Shown in pieces: positions 37,101 to 49,300 of a stretch of DNA of 64,000 nucleotides; positions within the stretch are counted from its first letter, which is position 1; every line of letters starts with the position of its first letter. This DNA is from Helopsaltes ochotensis (Eukaryota; Chordata; Aves; Passeriformes; Locustellidae), in assembly GCA_013400155.1 (NCBI GenBank), contig VXBM01000895.1, forward strand, positions 110,052 to 174,051, in the 5' to 3' direction. The notes under the pieces were generated by a model that did no database searches, was not told where the DNA came from, and was given only the letters and a program-made list of their open reading frames with translations. Both the position numbers and the translations under genes were made by a program.

Positions 37101-39982
37101 TGTTTCCCTTTCTTGCTTCCCCTGCTCGCCCTTCACTCACCAGGTTCCTCAGAGAAGGCTGGTCATGGGCACAGATTTGTCCTTCCAGCATGGGCTACTG
37201 AGCCCTGGCAAAAACTGCACTGCTCTTTGCAGAGCTAGTCAGAGCCCAGAGAGCCAAGGAAGAACAAGGAAGAGCCAAGGAAGTCCAAGACTGGAGCTGT
37301 GAATTGTGAATGTAGTATGAAGTGCAAGACCACCACCAGCCCCAAACCCATTCCCACATTATCACAGGGCTCTCCCTGCTTCCTGAAGCCCATCTGGAAG
37401 CCTAGGCTCAGCCAAGATGTCCTAGCATGGTTTTGTCAGCAGGGTGGCGTGTCGCTGTCAGACAGATTTGTCTGGGGGCAGAAGTGGGCTTGGGCCTCCT
37501 TTAGATCAACCATCATTGCCCAGTTCCTTGCACACCCTTTAAAACAGAGAAAAGTGCCTTGAGGATTTGATAGGACAAAGGACAAGAAAATAAGTTCCCC
37601 ATCAGTGAAAAAAGCACATGTCCCAGTGGGGAGGTGTGAGGTCAAAGGCATACAGCTGGTGAGGCGTTTGGTCAACAAAACCTCTATTTTTCTATTTACA
37701 GTTTGGATCTGGCCTCGAAGCCCTAAGCTGACATCCCTGGCAAGGGCAGAGTGGAAATCTTGCAGCAGCATGCCTGCTTAAAGGCAAAAGCCTTATCAGA
37801 TGGGCTGGAAATATGACAGCAAGAGCCTCTCCCAGGATGTTTTGGCTTGTGATCCAGGACGAACACCTGGAAGCCAAGAGGAGCCTGGAATAGATTAAGT
37901 GAATTGGCCAGACTTTCTCATCTTGTTAACATGCTGCAGGCTTCATTTGTGCTTTGGGCAGGGATTCAGAGTGATTCTTTATTTGATTCAAACCAGATAG
38001 TCCATCACAAATCCCAAACTCCTGCTCATATCAGCATCACCCAGACACTGTCCCTGCAGAAAACAGTCTTTGTGACAAGAGCATCTGACAAAGTCAAACA
38101 GCACACACACGTTGGGGTTTGGTTGCAGGCAAAACCTAGCACAATATTCCACTTTGTCTCTCCTTTTCCACTCTTCATCCCCCTTTGTCACTCTACTACA
38201 TTTAGTTTCACTGTGCCAGATTACAGGAAAATTCAAACCATGAAAACTTCCAAACCATGCATCAGGAAGTTCAGCTGCCAGCTCTACAAGGACAAATACC
38301 ACCAGAACCTCCTTGGAGAGCCCAACCCGGGGCCACAGCATGTGCCATGGCCAAGATGTGGCTGGGACATTGTGTCCCACCACCCCAGACAGCAGCTTCT
38401 ACTACTTTTCCTTCTGAACAGCAATGTTTTTCTCTCAAATGCATGGAATAGACTCCGAGGTCTCACAGAGATCCTGTTTCTGCAGCAGTCTCATGCCTTC
38501 AGGAGATGTGAGGCCAGGACAGATGACACCAGTGAGGACACACACACACAGCCACAGAACTGTCCTTGGACCCACATCCCTGTTTCACCCAGCACTCACT
38601 AAAATTTTCTCTCAGGGAATACAGTGCCCCGTAAGAGAGACATTAGTTTAAATTTAGCTGAGCAGCAATATTCAACCAAGAAAAGCATAATGTGGTGGTG
38701 ACCCAAGATAGCAACATCACAGACATGAAAACAGGTCTCTGTCTATGCTATACTTAAATGAAGTGGTTCCTGGCCAGGGAAGTCCCAGTATGACTGTTTG
38801 TATTTACAGGTAGACAATAAAAGCCAAAAACCTCAAGAGAAAGGCAGCTTTTGCCCCTTCTACTGCCACGGACCCAGCATCTCATCAATCATTTCCACAT
38901 GGTTCATGCTGATGCTCCATGCAGGCTCAATTACCAAACCAAGAAAGTGGAAGGATTTTATCAAGTACCTTTACTGCCAGATCTGCCTGTGTGTAAGGCA
39001 TTCCAGTGAAGATATAAATCAGTAGCTAAACAGTACGAAGTGGGGTGTATGGCTCTGCTGCTAGCAGAGAGCTTGGCTCACAGGTGAGGGAAATAGTTCT
39101 GACCTGCTTCCAGGGAAACCCTGTTGAGTCTCTGCACAGCCAGCTTGAAACAGGAAAAAATTGGGTTCTACCCCAAATGTTGTCACTCATCCATTTTATG
39201 ATTTTGGTACAGCCCCATTTTTGCCTCAGTTTCTCTAATTCAAAGTGAAAGTGAACCCAGCCAGCTTCTGAGAACTGCTTTAATGTTCATGGGAAAATAA
39301 AAGAAAAGCCCAACAACATTAAACCCTCACCCAAACAAAAAAAGAAAACTAACCCAAAAAAGCCAAGCAAAGGTTTTACAGACTGATCACTATGAGGAGC
39401 CAACAACTCTTTTTTTCCTTTGCAACAGCAGAAATCTATAAAGACACTCAAAGGCTCTTGCAGCTGGTAATGGGAACACACAAGAAGTGTAGGTTCTCTG
39501 TTTAATGATTTTGGTCAAAGCTGTCCCTGCCTAGGGGCTTTTCACTTAGAGGACACAAGGATTTAAAGTTCGTTGTTTTACAAGCAGACAGAATGGGTTT
39601 GTTATTGTTAAAACCATTTTCCATTGAGAACTGCCCAAATAATTTCCCTTCTCTCTCCCCCTTCCCTGTTCCCCAGCCCTTGTATACCAACACTATCAAT
39701 TCAGCTCTAGCTTTGCTTAAATGCCATTGAGACCCAGCCAGAAAACCCTCTGTCAGAATTATGTCTGACAATGTTTTTGGAAAGTCCAATTTTCTTGTTT
39801 TCTTTTGGATCAGGACAGCAGCTCACAGTTCACTGAACCAGGAAACCTGGGGCTGCTCCTGAGTTCTCAGTTTCATTTTAGCATTTCATTATTTTGGAGA
39901 GGATTTGTATCCAGGGAAGCTTCTGCCATGATCATGGTGCTTTTCTGGAAGACAGAGAAGCTCAGTGAACCTCAGACAGAGA
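31166..39982. other. Intergenic, no gene recognised
   Basis: Almost 9 kb without a recognised repeat element, mostly AT-rich. It contains the longest unexplained open frame of the window (37,904-38,602 plus, 232 codons), which shows no known domain or signal peptide. A good splice-donor match (ATG|GTGAGTAA on the minus strand at 35,440) ends an 84-codon frame but has no convincing acceptor. T-runs near 30,651-30,665 lie just before this segment. Confidence 0.45.
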
Positions 39983-40080
39983 ATTCCAGAATGGTTTGGG
40001 TTGGAAGGGACCTTAATCACCGTCTCATTCCAGTTCTCTGCAATGGACAGGGACACCTTCCACTAGACCAGGTCACTCAA
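39983..40080 (-). mobile_element. CR1 LINE fragment (3' end)
   Basis: Plus strand reads CCAGAATGGTTTGGGTTGGA, AGGGACCTTAATCACCGTCT, GGACAGGGACACCTTCCACT and AGACCAGGTCACTCAAA, the reverse complement of the CR1 3' end. About 100 bp. Confidence 0.88.
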
Positions 40081-43000
40081 ATTTGTGTATGAATTGCTGG
40101 GGCAGTGTTTTGAGGAAAATTGCCATTAAATCCAAGCCAAAGCTGGTTATTTTGGGCTCAGGGACACCTGGACACTGGCTGGGCAGCCCAGGGCTAGCTG
40201 CTGGCATGCACATTGCTGCTCCAAGAAAGGCAAAGCTCAAGGGGGCTGCTCAGCAAAGACTTCCATGATTTGCTATTCCTGAAGCACAATCAGCTCAGTT
40301 TACACCCGGAGCTGCTCCTGGAGGAGGTCTTGACTTCAGACACATCTGAGAAGTGCCCAGTGCTGCAGAAGGGGCTGCAGGAGCTGAGCTGCAAGCCCCA
40401 GGTACAAGATGGTGCATAGGACAGAATTAAACAGTCTGATCTGAAGAAGAAATTCTCCTTGCTAGGGAAGGAAACAGCTTTGCCTGATGAAAAATTAAAG
40501 AACCCCTGGCCTGGTGGTTTCCCCTTGGGGTGAGTTAAAGCAGCAGCCTGAAGAGAGAGGCAAACCTTTCCCCTTACAGATTAACTGCAGATACACTGCC
40601 CATCTCAGAGAGTTTCCTCAACAAATTGCCCTTCTTTTTCCCCTAAAATCCAGGGGGATGTTCACCCCGTCCTCTCTCCAGAACAGAAACAACTAAAAGA
40701 AGAACAAATCTCAGTTATTTTTCAGTTAATAATTTTGCTGAGACTGAATTCTCAGAGCTGCACCACCCTGGACTGAGCCAACCCAGCATCCCCCTCATGC
40801 AGCACAAATGTTTTCCACTCTGATTTTGGAGGGCAGAGTTTACTGTGGGCACTTACTGCTGACTGACCAAGGTTACTGTGTAGTTACTGAGAAGAGAAGC
40901 AGCTCCCTTGGGATTTCACCCTTTCCCCAGGCTGGAGGGGATGGAAGCATTTCCCTCCCCACGACTCAGTTCTCCCGGTAGTAGAATGGGGATGACAGAG
41001 ACATTGCCCAGCTGTGGGCACTCAGGGCTGGCACCCCTCGAGCAGAGCAGTGGCTGTGCTCCCCTTGCCCTCTGTCCCTTCCCAGTGGGAGACCCAGCCG
41101 ATCTCTGCCATCCCAGCACATGGAGAGGTCAGGGAGAGAACCGGGCATGAGGGTCTGGCTGTCCCTGCTCCCTTAACCATCATTAAGCCCTGAGTAAACC
41201 CAGTGGGGCTCCAGCAAACGGGGCAGCAGCGAGGCCTGGAGAACAAGGGGGGCTTTATTCAAACACCCGCAGCTCTGCCCCCTAACAAAAACAAAGGCAC
41301 GAGCTTTCCATTTTCTGCTTTTATTACCCACCTTAAAAAAATAGAACACAACACTGGTCAGCCACAGGATTCCTGTTTTTATGGAGCCCATCCTGGCATG
41401 CTATTGCTCCACAAGGACATTACTAATGCCATTTAGAGGTCAGGTTAAAAAGGAACCCCAACCACTCCGTAGGCAAGGGCTGTGGAGGAGTCACTCCAAA
41501 GGTGATCCCAGCAAAACCTAACTCTGCCTGGCCCCATGCTGGTGAGGCCAAAGCAGCAATCACTCTGCATCCTGGCAGTAAAATCAAATTAAATAAAAGA
41601 TCCCATTTCACCAAGGGCGTAATACTAATTTGTGTAACATTTCCATTATATAGTGCTGCCTACAGAAAACATACACTAAAGCACTTTGACAATTTAACAG
41701 GGAACATTCCAATAGGAAACATTATTAGATTTTCCTATTAAGCTGCTCGGGGCACGCGCTCGCTTAATAGACATTAATTACATTAGCAAGGCTGCAAATT
41801 CAGTCCTTGTGGAATCCAAGTGACTTTTACAAAATTGACTCAGTCCTGAAATTTCTGTAGGGACCCAAGGAAAAACAAAAAACAGATAGAAAATTGGAAC
41901 AAAGCCACTGTGTCACCACTTTCTCAGCAGCGGCTTTAAAACACTTTAATGTACTGGTGTGTTTTGCTTTCACATTTCCAGAGCAGAATTTTTGCAAATA
42001 TCCCAGCTTGGCAAAATAATTGGAGACAGCTCATGATATTAGAATAATGGACTTTTTTTTTCTTGCCAGTGGAAAGAATGGTTGAAACAGCAAAAAGGAT
42101 GAGTATTTCAGTTCAGTCTTTTTGTGAAAATATTCCATATTTCCTCAGCAGCGTTTGTGCCCTATTACGTTCAATGGGGGTTTAAATACACATTTCGAGT
42201 TAACAAGACATATCCTGATTAGCCTAAATCAAGATCTAATTACAGAAGATTGTTGACAAATCATTTCAGACAACATGTAAATGCAAGTGAAACAGTATAT
42301 TGTACACCCAACAGAATTACTCTTTTTGAGATAATTAACTTTGGCCTGAATGTAGCAGAGACAACATTTAGGGCTCTGCTTCCACTGAGAGCTCACCTTA
42401 GCCATAGTTTGGGAGTATTCCCAATTTTCTGCTGACTGCTGAGGGAGCCTACGCATAAATTTGAGGTTCAACTGCTAGAGAAATTTACTTCTGGCTCTGT
42501 TATTGATATTTCAAAGGTACAATTCATCTTCAGTTGTGCTGTCTGCCCTTACATACAACTCTATTTCCTAGGAAGGTGCAAGAACCTTTATCAGCTCGGT
42601 GACAGCCTAAAAAATGGCCCCCACTTGCAGGCAGGGAATGATGACCCATTTGCCAAGGGCAGTGGCAGAACTGGGGCTCCAGTGTGCTCCCAGCCCTTCC
42701 ACAGGAGGGGCAGGAGAACACCCCAGTGGCTTTGGGTCCTGGCTCAGGGAGTGGCACACGGGCTGGGCAGGTGAGACCCATCCCTGGGCTTGGGGCCCTT
42801 CCCACATGCAAGCACAGGAAGAGCACTATTATATATAATGCAAGCTCCCAGACCTTTATTAGTCACACTGCCTTAAATTCAGCAGTGAGCTAATGGCTTA
42901 GGGCTCTGGGCAAACCTTTCTGTTCATTTAAAGATTTCAGTGTTAGAAATGCTAAGTACAGGCACTTGAAGCAGGCACTTGTCTTAATCCCTTCCCTTAC

Positions 43001-43127
43001 TCTGAGCTGACATGATTTCTAACAGATGTGTTGCATTAATAATTAAGACAAATTAAAGAAGATTAGGTCTGGATGCAAGTTTCTGGAGAAATGGGAGTTT
43101 ATAGAGCTCATCACAGTGGTACAGGAA
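40081..43127. other. Intergenic; AT-rich candidate regulatory block at 41.6-42.5 kb
   Basis: No gene. The stretch 41,600-42,480 is repeat-free and AT-rich with clustered homeodomain-type cores, for example CATTAATTACATTAG at about 41,772. A palindromic GCACGCGCTCGC patch at about 41,753 stands out in composition. Function is not known. Confidence 0.4.
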
Positions 43128-43182
43128 TGCTGGACTCCATGATCTTGGTGGTCTTTTCCAATTTTAGTGATTCTATGGTTCA
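43128..43182 (+). mobile_element. CR1 LINE fragment, extreme 3' end
   Basis: TGGACTCCATGATCTTGGTG then GGTCTTTTCCAATTTTAGTG and GATTCTATGG match the last 50 bases of a CR1 subfamily with its terminal octamer. The upstream part is lost or too diverged to see. Confidence 0.8.
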
Positions 43183-46100
43183 AGGTAAAGGACCCATCTG
43201 AGCCCATTGCCACTGTCAGGCTGGGGGAACACCAGCTTTATCCCTCCGAGGCTTCAGTGCTGTCATTCCTGGCTGCTGGGTTATAACCTTGGTGGAGTTT
43301 TATCAGCCTCAAGAGAGGGAAATCAGCCCTGAAGTTCCCCTTCCTTCTCACTTCTGCAGTGCTTGGTAGCTGAAGCAGGACTCTGGTGCTGGGTCCTGCT
43401 GGGTTACTGTTACCCATCAAAGGGACACAATGTGTGACATCTTTCTTCCAAAACCGGTGACTACACTACAGGTGAGCATCCTGAAGAAATGTTCGGATTC
43501 CCCCATGGACTGGTGAACCTCCAGCTCATTATTTTGCATTAAACACAGTATGGATATACATCTTGGCCCGACTTACCTCCATACTCAGTGTAGATGGAGC
43601 ACCTGAAGTTACTCTGATGCTCCTCCCATCAGTCTGGCAAAACCAAGATCAGTGTTTTCCCCCAGTGTCCATCCCTAAGACTGGGATTTTCCAGAGCTGC
43701 CCATCTCAGCAGCCAGGACAGACCTGCTCTCCCAGGACCCTCCTAGTCCTGCTCCACTCATGGGCTATAGCCCAGGTCTTCCAAGGTGTGAAATTACCTC
43801 GTTTTGACCGCTTCCAGTGAGAAACCAGCAAGGATAAACACCTGAGGAGGAGTTTGATCCCTGTGTGCCCTGACACTTTGCTGTGGGATGTCCCCATGCC
43901 CAGTGAAGTTGTCTCCAGGTGCTGTCCACCACCTGGGCTGCGGGGGCCTGGGTGAAGGTAGGAAACAATGGGAAGGGCAGGAATTTCATCCAGGTGTCAC
44001 TGAGCAGCCCTGAATTTGAACGGGCTTTGTGTAGCACTGCTCAGCCCCTTGGGTCTTTCCTTGACCCTTGAGCAGCTGCAGGCCAGGGCTCTGGCTGTGT
44101 TTCCATCCCGGGGGCAGGGATGTGCCTGCACCTCCCGGGACACTGCAGAGAGGAACAGACATTCCCAACATCACCCTGAGGAGACAAAGCCAATAAACTT
44201 TTTGTCTCAACACCAGACTCCTGTCAACGTTTAACACAGGCTGGAACTGAAAGGCACCATTAGCAACCCATGTCCCAGGCAATTGCTCAAGATCTGTCCT
44301 GTGGGCTAAAGTGTCATTTAGACTAATTGGCCTTTTCCAGAGGCCAAATACTATTTGTGAACCCTCCCTTAATTCTACATGAAGCCAATGACATCCCCAG
44401 TGTGAAGTCATTCAGCTTTAAAAGATCTAATTAAGTGCTTGATAACATCAACACAACTTCTGCTCCACTCCAGGAGCTGTCATCACACAGAAACAGTTTC
44501 CTGCACTTTTAAACATGAAATTCATTATATTTGGCATTTTTCTTCAGTCCCTGCCATAAGGATGCACACTATTAAAATGTAACTCTCAGCTTTTTAATTT
44601 AACTCCATTTCTACCAGTAATACTTTGAAGGGAGGGGCGGGGGGGGGGGGGGGGGCTCTAAAAATGATCCAATTGCAATTAAGGCCTTAGAAGTGGAAGT
44701 CAATTCAAAGCAAAACAGGCCACCGTCTCCCTGCCATCGTGCCCTCATTTGCAGTAGCAAAGCTGGACTTAGAAGCACGTAAGATATTACTCAGCTCAAG
44801 TGATGTGTCAGGAAGGCAGCTCTGGCTGCAGATAATCCACTGAAATCAGCACTAAACCCACCAAAGCACAGAGCTTGGACCATCTCCAACCTCGCTTGGG
44901 GTGCTGGGACAGCTCAAGGGACCGAACTCGGCTTGACAAGAGAAATTTGTTTCTTCTCAAAACCAGAGTGTTCCACCAAAGAGAGCGAAGGAGTGTAATT
45001 ATGCCAGGTGCTTTATCCAAAAATAAGCACCATGTGGGAAACACAGAGCCTTACTCAGTACCAGCAAGTCAAAGGGCTGGAAAGGAGAGATAACCAGATA
45101 GGAAAAGAGAGGTTTCTGGGCTAAGCCAAGTCAATGCTGTGTTTCTGACAAGTTTTTCCAGTAGCCTTTTGCAATGGGAAAGAAATTGTGGATTTGAGGA
45201 GCTGATGGCACTTAGGATAGCAAAAAGGAAGAACTCTTGACGTTTTTCTTCAGTGTGGCTCAGCAGCAATGGACAGGCTCAGGACAGCTGAGCCAGCGCA
45301 GTCAGTGGGCAGGGGAGAGACCTCCCAGCCTGAGGCACATATTCTGTCTGGGACAGAAGATTTGTTTCATCCCCCAGCTGATTCCCAGACGTTATTTTTC
45401 ACATGGCAAGGGGCCTGCTCTGCTCACAAGGTGCACAGAAGAGGGACATTTGACTGACAGCCATGGGCCTCCTCCAATGGGCAGTTCCACAGTTCTAATG
45501 GCATTGGAGGCACAGATGAGACTACTTCTAGGAGGAAGGGGGTAAAACTGAAAAAAAGTACTCTTCCACCTCAAGAAATGCCTTTGCATCTATTCATATC
45601 CATGCTCTAGGTAGGCAAAAAGGGAAGGGGAAAACCCCTCAACCCATGGGAGCAGATGAGATTCCTGCCAGTGTTGGGAGCTGCTCCCTGGGGAAAAGCA
45701 GGCTGGAGACTGAATGAGAGGAGGGGGAGAGGTTACACTGGCTGTGGTCTTCTGCTGAACAGAGAAATGTCTGCTCATGGACAGGCATCAGAGCAGCTCA
45801 AGTTACTGCTGATTTGCTGCAGAGAAAACACTCTCTGCTCAGTTTATCAGATCTGCCCTAGGAGTAGAGATCAGCCCTGTGCGTGTTTTCATCCAGACTC
45901 ACTTCAACACCAAGAGGTGCCCATTCAGGGATACAACTGACCTGCCTCCCCTGCACCCTCATGGGCCAGAACAAGGAACTGGACTTATCCATGCCCATTT
46001 CATTCATTGGGGAGGTGTAGGTGTGAGATACAATGGGCATTTTATCCTCCACTGCTCCAGGGCAGTGAAGGAACATAACCAAATCCACCATGATCTGTAG

Positions 46101-46287
46101 CTCCTTCTGAACAATCCCCTGTGGAAACCAAAGCTCAGTGCAGGTGTGTCCCAGATCTTTTCCCAGCATGGCATTCTAGAGACAAGGATCAGCCTGAGCA
46201 AGCACAGCCAAGGAGACATTATGGAATTACATTTTCCTTTATACAGTGATAATTGATGATCAGGCCATTAGAACAGAGATTAATGTC
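43183..46287. other. Intergenic, no gene recognised
   Basis: Unique sequence with overlapping open frames up to 141 codons (43,986-44,411 minus) that match nothing known. Contains the G17 run at 44,639-44,655. Confidence 0.45.
44639..44655. repeat. Poly(G) run, 17 bases
   Basis: Seventeen G in a row after a GGGAGGGGC lead-in. Long G runs are rare in vertebrate DNA, form G-quadruplexes and are prone to sequencing error. Confidence 0.9.
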
Positions 46288-46362
46288 AGAGGGTCACAGA
46301 AGATAGGCTAGAAGGGACCTTGTGGTCATCTAAATCCATCCAACCACTCCTCAAAAGTCTCA
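46288..46362 (-). mobile_element. Diverged CR1 LINE fragment, 3' end
   Basis: Plus strand GGTCACAGAAGATAGGCTAG, AAGGGACCTTGTGGTCATCT and CCATCCAACC resemble the reverse complement of an old CR1 3' terminus. Short and diverged. Confidence 0.55.
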
Positions 46363-49300
46363 TTTCTGGCAGATATTTTGTCTTTTCAGAGTAAGAGGGA
46401 AGTTTCCAACCAGTATTTAAAAAAAATTCTTTGACTAACTACAAAATACTTAATTCATTTCTCTTATATATAAAAGGCCTCTAAAGGCACTTAAGGTAAT
46501 TTCAAAATGGAATCAAACTCTTGATGAAAAGAGGTACTTCTGAATTTCTACCTTGTTTCTATCACAATAATTCTTCTTGGAGCAATAAAAACTCCAGGAG
46601 CTCATTCTTCTCTTGTTTTTAACCTTTGTGGTCAGCTAAAATATTGTTGTTTTCATTTAAAAATATTTAGAATTTCCAGCAAAAATAAATGATTCCTGCT
46701 TCCACAGATGTGTGACATACTGTGGCACCAGGCAAGCAGTAAGGACACAAGGGATTTTCTGTGAGGAGTTTTGGTGCAATGAACTCTTCCCACATTTTTC
46801 CCTCACCTGGTTTCCTCCTGAGTTCCTGCTTATGTTGAACCAGGATAGGGAGGCTGGCAGGGAGGGAAGGAAGCATCTTCATACTTCAGTGAACTTGTCT
46901 GAGAGTTGCCAGCAAAGTGTGAAGCTCTGGGGTGACTAATGTGGAAGTGTTATGCCGTATTTACCTCCCTTAATTGCAATTTCATCATGTAATAATAATA
47001 GGTTGTGATTGATTGTGACCCTTCATGGCTGCAGGATGTTGGTCCTCAGGAAGAACTGATTGATCACTGGAGCTGTCATTTGACCATGCAGACCTCTTCC
47101 ACCAGCTTTTAGAAGGAGAACAAAAGTGTTTTTAAATAAATAAGCCTTTAAAAGATCCCAGGTCACTCTCAGGAGACTCCTAGCTCCTTCCTATCCTCAT
47201 TGTGCCAGTTAGCAGAGCGGCCAGTTGCTAAAGAGCTGTTTCAAGTGGCATCATTTGGGTGCTGCAAACCTCCAGAGATCCTTCCTCACCTTAGACCCCC
47301 TCCAGGTGGGGAAACACTGGTGCAGGCCAGCAGGGATCACCCCCTCAAGCTCCCTAGAGAGGGCTTCAGTTGGTGGCTCTGACACCAGGACAGCTTCTGC
47401 TCTCTAATCCCTCCGGAGAGCAGGGGTCCAATCCTCAGATGGGATTTGTATCTGCTTAAATGCTTTAAGGAACTGCGGGCTGAGAGCCAGGAATGCACCT
47501 TTGATTGCAAGCACAGCCACAGGCTCCCTGCCCATCCTTGGGTAAATCCCTTTGCACTCGTGGTGCAGGGATGAAATTTCTCCTGCCTGAATGGCAATGC
47601 TTTTGGAAACAAGGACTGACCATTCCACAGAGAAGTTGTCCTTCCATCCCAATGGGATTCAAAGTGACAAAAGACCTCTTGGAAATTCCTGCAACAGCCA
47701 CAAGGACCTTTTACTCCAGGCTTCATCTCTTTCCATCCCCGTGAGAGGCTCAGCAGCTTTCAGGTGACTTTAGGCACTGCGTGATGTCAGAACATTAATA
47801 AACAGAGGTCTGCTCTCTGCCAGGGACACAGCCCTGCGCTCTGCCAGAAGTGTTGTCAAGCAGCTATAACTGCCTGTAATTGAGCTCTCAGAAGTGTCTG
47901 CCCTGAGGTGAGCCAAGGAGAAATCTTACAAATGAAGATAATAGATGTTTATGTCACACACACACACACACACACAGAGCAAGCTACACTCACTCACTTG
48001 ATAAATCCACCTTCAGCAGTGGTTGCAATTGCTTTGTCCTCCACAGCTGAGTTAGGGTGTCTCTGGCAGCATTTACGCCTCAGCAAGCAGAGCAGGGCTG
48101 CTTCTTTCCCTGCACAGAGCCATGCCTGGAGCAGGTCACAGTAATCCATGTAACATCTTTATCCTACAAATATTCATAAATTTCTGCAGATTTCCAGACA
48201 GAATTCATTATCTGCAGGCATTCACCAGAACATCTGGAGAAACAGGGCCAGCCACATTGTTAACATCAATCAATTCTGCTTCCTTGAAGTCAACACAGCT
48301 ATGCCAGCTTGCCCTTGACAAGAATTAGTCAATCTTTTCTAAACTATAAGCTGTTCCTGAATTTACTCTTTACTCCCAGGTTACATCATTATTTAAACTT
48401 TGAAACAGGAGAGTGAAGGTGGTGAACAGCAAAAAAGATACACATGGATTCATCTGTAATATCCAAGTGCTGATTCAGAATTAACAATTCTGTCAGGGTA
48501 AGGTAAGGCAGATTTGTGACCTCTGCTCTCAGGATGGAAGCAATACAAAGGTGGTCTGGCAGGGTAAGCAGCTTGCCAAAAATCCTCCATTGAAACAATC
48601 CAGGAGCATAAAGGAAGCCTTCCAAAACACAGGTTTTTGTTTTAGCTTTTTAGATAACCTCCTAAAGGGGTTGTGAACCTCTGAAGAGCCAGCAAAACCA
48701 CCCAAACACCTGGGGCTGAAGTGTTTTGAGGTAACAATTTCAGAAATCGTTGGTCCTGAGGCCTGGGTCCTAAATAGGCTTCTAACAAACACTGTAAGCA
48801 AATTGCTTCTAGATTTTGAAGCTAGAGGCCATATAGTTAATTTTCTTTATAGTGGTTGTTGCAGAGCTGTGATTTGGATTTGTGCTGGAAACAGCATTGA
48901 TAACCCAGGGATGTTTCCCCTACTGCTGAGCAGGCTGGCACAAAGTCAGGGCCTTTTCTGCTGTCCATCTCACCACTGAAGAGGCTGAGGGAGGAGATAC
49001 AGCCAGGACAGCTGATTCAAGGGATATTCCAGACAGTATGGCATCCTGCTCAGCATGAGAGAGAGCTGAGGAAGAAGGAGAAAGGGAGAACATTTGCAGG
49101 GATGGTGTTTGTCTTCCCAAGTCACCATTACATCTGATGGAGCCCTGCTGTTCTGGGGGTGGCTGAGCACCTGCCTGCCATGGCAAGTGGGGCAGGCATG
49201 ACTGGTTTTGATCTCTTTGCTAACACACCTTTTGCTTTACATATTAAACTATCTTTATCTCAAGCCACAGGTTTTCTCAGATTTACTCTTCCAAATCTGT

